A stretch of 12,162 nucleotides of DNA from contig URAA01000037.1 in NCBI GenBank assembly GCA_900545785.1, positions 1-12,162 on the forward strand, written 5' to 3'. Below, piece after piece: positions 1-6,078 of this stretch. The notes beneath the pieces are model-generated. The model saw only the letters and a program-made list of their open reading frames with translations. It made no database searches and had not been told where the DNA came from. The DNA is from an uncultured Dialister sp. (GTDB taxonomy: Bacteria; Bacillota; Negativicutes; Veillonellales; Dialisteraceae). Every line of letters starts with the position of its first letter. Position 1 is the first letter of the stretch. A program made the position numbers and the translations under genes.

Positions 1-2966
1 TTATCATCCATGATTTTCCACTCTTCATAAGGTTTATGTGCAACGATGGCTCTTCGGGGTAGTTCATTTTTCACCGTATCAGCCACATAAACGGGTATAA
101 GATAATAATTATTCTTCCCTTTTTTCTCTACACAGAACACATCGACACGAACCATCACATCATTATATGCTACACTCTTTCCCTTGTGGACAGGCACGTT
201 CAGGCTCGATTTCTCTATGATTTTTACTTTCTTTACCAAGGGCCCCTTTGTTCCGTCCGCTTTCGGTTTATAGAAAGGTGATTTAAAAGCTATTTGCCCG
301 ATTTTGGCTAATTTTGCATCTCGTTCCTTTTTGTTATCTACTTCAGCTTTTATACGTTCTTCAGTATCTTTTATCCGGCTTTTCAGCGCTTCATAGAGAA
401 GACGATCACTCTCGGGTTGATAATAGCCTTCTATTTCTCCATTTTTCAGTTTCAGATCTGATAAATCTGTTTTATAGATGGTATAGCCTTCTTTCAGTAA
501 TTTACCGCTTCGAACCGTTTCTTTATGAGCAGCACCGCGTACCTTCCGTCTCGGCATACGGGAAACGAACGGTTTTTTGATATCCATGACCCCCTGATAA
601 GAAGGCAAATGCAAGTTTTTGATTACTTCTTCCGGATTTTCACTCACCCGAGCCTCCAGTTCTTTTCGGAAGCTAAACCACGGTTCCGGAAAAACTTCTC
701 TTTCTTGGGGTTTCTTACGCCACCCCTCCCGAGTCCTGCTGTATTTTGCTACTCGTTGGATCATTCGCTCTGTCGTAGCTGCAATGACTACTGCATCGAC
801 AGCATGATGAAGATCTCCGTTTTCCCGTATTTTTGAGATGCCCAGCCGTTTTCGAATATATCCCGTCACTGCACCGTTAATCGGTTTGATTCTTTTCTTT
901 CTGTCCGTATATCCCGCTGCAAGTTTTAAATTCTGCAATAGATAATTATAGAGAAAACGGGTGATATAACGGGTATCTTGCAAATGTCTTTCTTTCCACT
1001 CTTTCTCTTCTTCTTCAGAATACTTTATGCGAAGTAAATGTTCTCTTTTTTTACTGTCTTTGATTGTCGTTTTCACCCATGTGATAAATTTTTCTTTCTG
1101 CTCCGGCTTATCCGCTAAATATTCCATAGGTGTCCGATTCCCTTTTTCCCTGTTTTCCTTTGTAAGAACTAGAACTTTGTTACGGTATGAGTCATCAAAA
1201 GAACGACTGTAAGGAAGAATATGATCGACTTCTGCATAATCACTTTCATGCAACAGCCTATGTACATCAAAGGATTTTTGACTATAAGCACAAACATTGT
1301 TTTGTTCTTCACAAAGCTTCCACTTCACAATATCTTGGCCCGTAGGGCTCAATACACCGAATTCTTCTGACAGCGTCTTTTTGATCTTTTCATTTCTCGC
1401 ATTATTTCCTTTCATCTGGTCGTCCATTACTTTTCTATCCTTAAAGCTCCGTGCCAATTCTCTTGCCAGTTCGATATGCACTTCCACGGGATCTCCGTAT
1501 TTTCGTTGAATCGCTTTAATCACTTTTAGTGTCTGAGTAATGGCTCTCTTTACGACCGGATTAGGTATATCTTTCATTTTCTTTATAGAAGATTTCTGGA
1601 AGTCATAGCCTGCCATTTCACAAGCTTTGTAGTATTCATTTCCTTCTTCCAAAAACGGCAGAAGTTTGTAACAGGCATATTCCGACAAATGTCCGAATTT
1701 GCTAAAGCCATCCAAATGAGCGAGCAATGTATCAGCCACATTATCTCCAATTCCTTTTTCTTTCAAAGAGGAACGTATTTTCTCGTCATTCTTATAGACC
1801 GTAAATGCATAAGCAATGATATCTATCTCTTCATGACTTACTTTTTTGATATAATTTTTTTCTACTTTTTCTAAAGCTCTTCGCATCGCATGGTAAGGCT
1901 TCACCCAGCTGAATTTTACTTTCTTTTCCGAATCTTCCGATGTCGAATTATAAGAATAGGACACATCTTTAAAACGAGCTTCTTCTTCAATATGAAGTGT
2001 ATTTCTCAGATCATAATAGGTGATATTTTCTTTTGACCATGCCAGATCAGCTACTTTATTTTTTTCTTCCAATGTCAGGCTTCGTTGGTCGCCCTTATAG
2101 TCGACCCTGATATGATTAATTTTTTGCCACAGATTAAAAGCCATAAAAGCATAACTTGCCTTAGGTGCTCTTTTTTTTAAGGGTCTTCCGTTTGTCCCAT
2201 CTTCAAAAGTACAGTCCCCTATCATTTTCTCTATCTGGTCTCCCGCATAAGGGCTGTTTCCTCCCGGACCTTCATCAAAATTTCGTTGTGCGGAGAAGAT
2301 CTGCAAGTATTTATCTTCTGCTTCCTTTCCTGCAAAAGGTTGCCCCAGTTCTCTTTGTTTTTGAAATAAAGTTTTTATTTCCTCTGTAAGCATGGCCCGG
2401 CTGACCGTAAATTGATAAGTACCCCCTTTGTTTCTTTTGTGCTCTTTAAATTTTTCGTCCCGGTAAATCATATCTCCTACGGTACAGTATTTTTTTAAAA
2501 TACCCTCGTTTTCCCTGATAGCGGTAAGCATCACACCGTCTTCCCCGGACTTGCTGTTTTTTCGATTGGATAAGAATCCCCGATGCTTTGCGAAGAAGAT
2601 AAGAAGCCGTGCCCAATCAGAGGGACTGACTTTTTCTGACAACGCTTTATACCTAAGTTCATAAATACTTGTTTTATGTGCCTCCTGATAAAGATTATCA
2701 ATTTCTTCTTTTGTCAAAATATGATTTTGCACTAAAAAACCGCGGACTCTGTGCAATCTGAATTTACGCCGTCTTGTGAGACGACGGATTCCTCTTGCCA
2801 TCCTCCGCGGTGCTGCAAGTGAGGCTCCTGTTTTGGGCGTTTCCGCTTTATCAAAAATTCTTGAATTTAAATCGACAATTCTTATCGGTTCATCTTTTTC
2901 ATTCAGTTCCAACGCGGCCCAGCCGCAAGATGTAATTCCTATATCCAATCCCACTACATAATTCAT
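1..2966 (-). CDS. cas9: Cas9 endonuclease, type II-C (partial, C-terminus beyond left edge)
   Basis: RNA-guided DNA endonuclease of a type II-C CRISPR-Cas system. It uses a crRNA:tracrRNA pair to cut both strands of invading DNA. The frame is open from the ATG at 2966 to base 1 (988 codons, no stop or frameshift). Seen in order: RuvC-I with GLDIG and D8; Arg-rich bridge helix about residues 53-77 (RRMARGIRRLTRRRKFR); alpha-helical recognition lobe; RuvC-II with HIELARE (E499); HNH with VDHILPYS (H582) and KENREKGN (N605); RuvC-III with HHAVDAVVIA (H721, D724); then the start of the wedge/PAM-interacting region. All nuclease residues are intact. The HNH segment closely resembles Neisseria Cas9, whose 1082-residue length suggests about 100 residues lie outside the window. 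AAAGGAGG sits 5 bases before the ATG. A tracrRNA gene lies directly upstream on the same strand. PAM preference cannot be read because the C-terminus is cut off. Confidence 0.97.
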   Translation of the reverse strand, partial: MNYVVGLDIGITSCGWAALELNEKDEPIRIVDLNSRIFDKAETPKTGASLAAPRRMARGIRRLTRRRKFRLHRVRGFLVQNHILTKEEIDNLYQEAHKTSIYELRYKALSEKVSPSDWARLLIFFAKHRGFLSNRKNSKSGEDGVMLTAIRENEGILKKYCTVGDMIYRDEKFKEHKRNKGGTYQFTVSRAMLTEEIKTLFQKQRELGQPFAGKEAEDKYLQIFSAQRNFDEGPGGNSPYAGDQIEKMIGDCTFEDGTNGRPLKKRAPKASYAFMAFNLWQKINHIRVDYKGDQRSLTLEEKNKVADLAWSKENITYYDLRNTLHIEEEARFKDVSYSYNSTSEDSEKKVKFSWVKPYHAMRRALEKVEKNYIKKVSHEEIDIIAYAFTVYKNDEKIRSSLKEKGIGDNVADTLLAHLDGFSKFGHLSEYACYKLLPFLEEGNEYYKACEMAGYDFQKSSIKKMKDIPNPVVKRAITQTLKVIKAIQRKYGDPVEVHIELARELARSFKDRKVMDDQMKGNNARNEKIKKTLSEEFGVLSPTGQDIVKWKLCEEQNNVCAYSQKSFDVHRLLHESDYAEVDHILPYSRSFDDSYRNKVLVLTKENREKGNRTPMEYLADKPEQKEKFITWVKTTIKDSKKREHLLRIKYSEEEEKEWKERHLQDTRYITRFLYNYLLQNLKLAAGYTDRKKRIKPINGAVTGYIRKRLGISKIRENGDLHHAVDAVVIAATTERMIQRVAKYSRTREGWRKKPQEREVFPEPWFSFRKELEARVSENPEEVIKNLHLPSYQGVMDIKKPFVSRMPRRKVRGAAHKETVRSGKLLKEGYTIYKTDLSDLKLKNGEIEGYYQPESDRLLYEALKSRIKDTEERIKAEVDNKKERDAKLAKIGQIAFKSPFYKPKADGTKGPLVKKVKIIEKSSLNVPVHKGKSVAYNDVMVRVDVFCVEKKGKNNYYLIPVYVADTVKNELPRRAIVAHKPYEEWKIMDD

Positions 2967-2993
2967 CGGAGCCTCCTTTGTATAAAAATCTCT

Positions 2994-3032
2994 TATAAAA
3001 AGGATGACGGTACGCCAATAGACGTACCGTCA
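2994..3032 (-). terminator. tracrRNA terminator / cas9 leader hairpin
   Basis: Read on the minus strand, a perfect 10-bp stem TGACGGTACG / CGTACCGTCA (3032-3023 and 3014-3005, 8-base loop) is followed by TCCTTTTTATAAG. This is a standard intrinsic terminator and would end the tracrRNA. It lies only about 30 bp before the cas9 ATG. Read-through could supply cas9 mRNA. A second possible route is a weak promoter overlapping it (TTGGCG in the loop and stem, 16 bp, TATAAG), which would start inside the cas9 leader. Confidence 0.8.
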
Positions 3033-3108
3033 GAGCCTTACGGTACCAACACTCCTGTTGGACCTTATTGTAATAACCTAATATCTCTCGCTAAGATATA
3101 ATTATTAC
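2996..3108 (-). ncRNA. tracrRNA of the type II-C system
   Basis: Small RNA that pairs with crRNA repeats and is bound by Cas9. It was recognised from position and sequence. It starts about 7 bases after a near-consensus promoter. An anti-repeat runs over roughly 3067-3108. It then reads TTATTACAATAAGGTC, matching the ACAATAAGGCC junction of the Neisseria meningitidis tracrRNA. Next come a CCAAC/GTTGG hairpin, a GTACCGT/ACGGTAC stem enclosing AAGGCTCTG (compare the conserved CTCTG of II-C tracrRNAs) and a terminator stem with a T run. Predicted length is about 110 nt. The anti-repeat is itself an inverted repeat (TTGTAATAA at 3110-3102 against TTATTACAA at 3076-3068, with inner ATATCT/AGATAT arms). 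It is co-directional with cas9, and its 3' end lies about 30 bp from the cas9 start. Ends are inferred, not mapped. Confidence 0.85.
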
Positions 3109-3114
3109 AATTTT

Positions 3115-3143
3115 AGTATATTACAATTAAATTTTTCTGTCAA
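3115..3143 (-). promoter_or_regulatory. tracrRNA promoter (sigma-70 type)
   Basis: On the minus strand TTGACA (3143-3138) and TATACT (3120-3115) are separated by exactly 17 bp, with an A/T-rich spacer. Transcription would start near 3108-3106, at the 5' side of the anti-repeat. The -10 is five of six to consensus and the -35 is perfect, making this the best promoter match found by eye in the window. A 10-bp direct repeat, AATTGTAATA, lies across the spacer/-10 and again at the start region (16 bp apart). Confidence 0.85.
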
Positions 3144-3283
3144 ACGCTAAACAAGAAATTTTAACTTACTAAAACAGATTTCTTCCAATACCCCTTGTTA
3201 TTTTATCCTTTTACCGTAAATCCATTCGAATTTGTCGCAACCATACTGCAATCTGCTTTTTTGTTATATATATTCAGCATTTA

Positions 3284-3922
3284 TCACACTTTTTCCACGA
3301 TCGGAATATATCCTTCTCCCACTTCTTTTAATTCTGCTTTTCCTCCCGTCATGTCATTGAAGCGGGTTTCGTGGATTTCTTTATTTTCCGGCAGGCAGAG
3401 AAATTTAATTTGTACCAGTTCCGTAAAGGTTCGCTCCGTGATACGGATATCCGTTCCTTCCATATAATGCTCGAAGGCGCCCAATGCGGGATAGGGAATT
3501 TTCAGTTCCATTTTCAGATGCGGTGTATACACCACTGTTTCCGCTTCTGCCAGTGTTTCCGAAAGGGAGCTGCTGTAGGCTCTTGTGAGTCCTCCTGCCC
3601 CCAGTTTGATTCCGCCGAAATAGCGGGTGACCACTGCCAATATATTGGTCATGCCTTTCATTTGAAGAATACGGAGCATGGGATGTCCCGCCGTTCCCTG
3701 CGGTTCTCCGTCATCACCGGATTTTTCTTGAATTTGTTCCGTTCCGGTCCGCATGGCCCAGCAATGATGAGACGCATCTTTATATTTTTTTCTTATGCTT
3801 TCTAAAATTTCCATTCCTTCTTTTTCTGACCGGACGGGAAAAATTTCGGCAATGAATATAGATTTTTTTATTTCTTTTTCCCTTTGGCAGGGTTCTTTGA
3901 TCGATTTGTAGGGAATGAGCAT
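3284..3922 (-). CDS. yigZ: YigZ/IMPACT family protein
   Basis: Conserved cytoplasmic protein of the YigZ/UPF0029 family, related to the N-terminal domain of eukaryotic IMPACT; a role linked to translation or ribosomes has been proposed for the family but its reaction is not established. At 212 residues it has the usual length. The family signature is clear: SHHCWA (51-56), GEPQGTAGHPML (72-83), VTRYFGG (98-104) and LGAGGL (107-112). The remainder fits the C-terminal ferredoxin-like DUF1949 domain. The ATG at 3922 is preceded by AAGGAGG at good spacing. It stands alone between the terminator of the upstream Sel1-repeat gene and the tracrRNA promoter. No clear terminator follows its stop codon, so some of its transcripts could run on into the tracrRNA-cas9 unit, which has the same orientation. 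Confidence 0.92.
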   Translation of the reverse strand: MLIPYKSIKEPCQREKEIKKSIFIAEIFPVRSEKEGMEILESIRKKYKDASHHCWAMRTGTEQIQEKSGDDGEPQGTAGHPMLRILQMKGMTNILAVVTRYFGGIKLGAGGLTRAYSSSLSETLAEAETVVYTPHLKMELKIPYPALGAFEHYMEGTDIRITERTFTELVQIKFLCLPENKEIHETRFNDMTGGKAELKEVGEGYIPIVEKV

Positions 3923-3975
3923 GATATCCTCCTTTTCTTATTTTATCATGGTTCCCTCTCTTCGGTTTCGCCGCA

Positions 3976-4011
3976 AAACAAAAAGGCTCCGCTCGTGATT
4001 TGAGCAGAGTC
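3976..4011 (-). terminator. Intrinsic terminator after the Sel1-repeat gene
   Basis: On the minus strand GACTCTGCTC (4011-4002) pairs with GAGCGGAGCC (3994-3985), with one G-U pair, one A-C mismatch and a 7-base loop, followed by TTTTTGTTTT. It starts 9 bp after the stop codon of the 4020-5078 gene. On the plus strand the trailing T run is shorter (TTTTA), so the minus strand is the better reading. Confidence 0.75.
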
Positions 4012-4019
4012 TTTTATTG

Positions 4020-5078
4020 TTATGACAAGGTATAATTGTAGTCTTCTTTTAAAACGAGAATGGCGCCGGCATCACCTTTCATGGCGGCCCTGACAAGCCA
4101 TTCCATGGCTTCTTTTTCGTTCTTTTTGACGCCTTCTCCGTTGGCAAGGGCATATCCGTAGTGAGCCATGCCGAAAGCATCTCCTTCATCGGCCGCTTTC
4201 TTGTACCATGATACGGCTTTTTTTATGTCCGCTTCCGTTCCGAGAGCGGCTTCATAGCAAAGTCCCAAAGCGGAATAAGCGGCAGGAATTTTATTTTTGA
4301 CGGCTTTTTGGAAACAAAGGAAAGCTTTTTCTTCATGGCCGGCGGCTCCGCTTTTTTGGAAAGCCTGCCCCAGATGATAGAAAACTTCTTTGTCGCCCAG
4401 TTCGTCCGCTTCTTTTGCCATGGTGATCGCTTTTTCAATATCGACCGTACCGGCACTGCCAAGGACATATTCGGTGCATGCTACGGAAAGAAATATGCGA
4501 AGTGTTGCTTCGCCGTCAGGATTTCCTGCTTCTTTTCCTTTACGGATCCACCTTTCCGCTACCGCCGTATTTTTCTCCGCTGCGCTCCCCTGTGCATAGA
4601 AGAGGCCCGTCATCAGCATGGCTTCGCTGTCCCCTGCTTCCGCACCTTGCAGGTAGTATTTAAAAGCCATGTCCTGGCTGACTTTTCCTAAGATCCCCTC
4701 GTCGTAAACCCGTGCAAGAAGAGTGGAAGCTTTTCCGATACCTGCTTCCGCTGCTCTTTCCAACGCTCGTTTTGCTTTCCGGGGATTCGGTTTTTTCCCG
4801 CCGATGCCGTGGAAATAAAGTCTTCCCAGATGATACCACGCTTCTTTGATACCGAAATCGGCACATAAGCGATAATAACGGCTTGCTTTTTCTTCGTCTG
4901 CGGGAACACCGTCTCCCGTTTCAAATCGATGGGCAATGACTCCGATCTCATGAGCGGCTTCCATTGCGCCTAAAAGCGCAGCTTTGCGAAAATAAGCAAT
5001 TGCCTCTTCCAGATTATTTTGAGATACGCTTTCCTGCCCCATGGAATAATAGTATTCCATCATACGATCCGATGCCAT
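4020..5078 (-). CDS. Sel1-like (TPR-type) repeat protein
   Basis: A 352-residue protein made almost wholly of Sel1-like alpha-alpha repeats of about 36 residues. Recurring units can be seen: EEAIAYFRKAALLGAMEAA (24-42), EKASRYYRLCADFGIKEA, RKAKRALERAAEAGIGKA, MAFKYYLQGAEAGDSEA, KAFLCFQKAVKNKIPAAYSA, KAVSWYKKAADEGDAFG and EAMEWLVRAAMKGDAGA, each followed by a LGxxYxxG-like turn. Such solenoids act as protein-binding scaffolds. No enzyme motif, signal peptide or membrane segment is visible, so it is predicted to be cytoplasmic, unlike the many exported Sel1 proteins. The partner is unknown. The ATG at 5078 follows an AAAGGGG-like site about 10 bases upstream. The gene lies 134 bp after the oxidoreductase pair in the same direction and has its own terminator. 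No convincing promoter was seen in that gap. Confidence 0.9.
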   Translation of the reverse strand: MASDRMMEYYYSMGQESVSQNNLEEAIAYFRKAALLGAMEAAHEIGVIAHRFETGDGVPADEEKASRYYRLCADFGIKEAWYHLGRLYFHGIGGKKPNPRKAKRALERAAEAGIGKASTLLARVYDEGILGKVSQDMAFKYYLQGAEAGDSEAMLMTGLFYAQGSAAEKNTAVAERWIRKGKEAGNPDGEATLRIFLSVACTEYVLGSAGTVDIEKAITMAKEADELGDKEVFYHLGQAFQKSGAAGHEEKAFLCFQKAVKNKIPAAYSALGLCYEAALGTEADIKKAVSWYKKAADEGDAFGMAHYGYALANGEGVKKNEKEAMEWLVRAAMKGDAGAILVLKEDYNYTLS

Positions 5079-5212
5079 ATTCCCACATCCCCTTTAAACG
5101 GCATAATGCTGCAAAAAAATGACTTTTTATATAGAAATTTCAACAAGGGAAAACCTCGGAAGGATTCCCGGAAAGCATATCATCCGCCTCTGTCAGAACG
5201 AAATAAACGAAC

Positions 5213-6076
5213 TTATCTGAATTCTCTGCAAAGATTGGTGAAAAGTTCTTCTGACGGTTTTTCTACATGATCGATGAGATTTACCTCTGCAGAAGGAACA
5301 ATATCTCCGAAAGGAACCGCTTCTTCTTCGTAAATGACACCCGTAACGAGGCTGTTCGTTTCGGCAAGAAGACGGAATGCTTCCGCTTTGTCATGAGGAT
5401 CATAGTTTTCCCGGACATCTGCCAATTTGATCAGATTTTCGTTATACCATTGGAAAGTGTTCAAATAGTTAAAAGTGACACAGGGTGTGAAAATATTGAC
5501 ATAGGAAAATCCTTTATGATCCATTGCTTTGGTAAGAACTTCCGCCATCCCCTTCAAATCCACCGCATAGGTCTGTGCTACAAAAGTAGCTCCTGCGGCA
5601 ATTGCCATGGACGGTGCATCAAGAGGAGTCAGCGGATTTCCTCCCGGTGTTGTTTTCGTCACAAATCCTTTGGAGGATGCCGGGCTGGTCTGGCCTTTTG
5701 TCAGGCCGTATACCTGGTTATCAAAAACAACATAGGTGATATCCATATTTCTTTTCATGGCATGAAGAGCATGTCCGAGACCGATGGCATAGGAATCGCC
5801 GTCACCGGAGCAGACAATCATATGTGTTTCTTTATTGGCGCATTTGATACCCTGAGCAAAAGGCAACGCTCTGCCATGGGTCGTATGAGCGCCGTAGCAA
5901 TACTGATACCCGCCGATACGGGAAGAACAGCCGATGCCGGAAATAACGGTGATATCTTCATGAGCCCATCCTTTTTCCGCACAAACGGCAGCAATGGCAT
6001 TTTGAATGCCGAAATCACCGCAGCCGGGACACCAGTTGGGTTTTATCGTATTTTTATAATCTCTAAGTGACCCCAT
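5213..6076 (-). CDS. korB: 2-oxoacid:ferredoxin oxidoreductase, beta subunit (KorB-like)
   Basis: Beta subunit of a CoA-dependent 2-oxoacid:ferredoxin oxidoreductase, which decarboxylates a 2-oxoacid to acyl-CoA and passes electrons to ferredoxin in the cytoplasm. The 287 residues carry the thiamine pyrophosphate site GDGDSYAIGLGH (91-102) with FDNQVYGLTKGQ (118-129). Four cysteines are placed as in [4Fe-4S]-binding KorB-type subunits: WCPGC (C16, C19), GIGCSSR (C50) and FTPCVTFN (C199). The HGRALPFAQGIK block is also typical. It starts 2 bp after the stop of the alpha gene, and its GAGGAGG site lies inside that gene's last codons, so translation is probably coupled. The family acts on 2-oxoglutarate, pyruvate or branched-chain acids; the sequence alone does not settle which, and the korB name is by similarity. 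No separate ferredoxin-like delta subunit is adjacent. Confidence 0.93.
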   Translation of the reverse strand: MGSLRDYKNTIKPNWCPGCGDFGIQNAIAAVCAEKGWAHEDITVISGIGCSSRIGGYQYCYGAHTTHGRALPFAQGIKCANKETHMIVCSGDGDSYAIGLGHALHAMKRNMDITYVVFDNQVYGLTKGQTSPASSKGFVTKTTPGGNPLTPLDAPSMAIAAGATFVAQTYAVDLKGMAEVLTKAMDHKGFSYVNIFTPCVTFNYLNTFQWYNENLIKLADVRENYDPHDKAEAFRLLAETNSLVTGVIYEEEAVPFGDIVPSAEVNLIDHVEKPSEELFTNLCREFR

Positions 6077-6078
6077 GA

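Noticed and set aside
314..2961. Several plus-strand frames of 60-103 codons over the left 3 kb
   Set aside because: They lie opposite the continuous cas9 frame, have no ribosome sites and encode Phe/Ser-rich nonsense typical of antisense shadows.
1..2966. A frameshift or premature stop in cas9
   Set aside because: The minus-strand frame is continuous through every catalytic motif from the ATG to base 1; only the window edge truncates it.
3005..3110. A CRISPR repeat-spacer array
   Set aside because: The repeats here are inverted arms of one RNA and short 7-10-mers, not tandem ~36-bp units with spacers. No array is present in the window.
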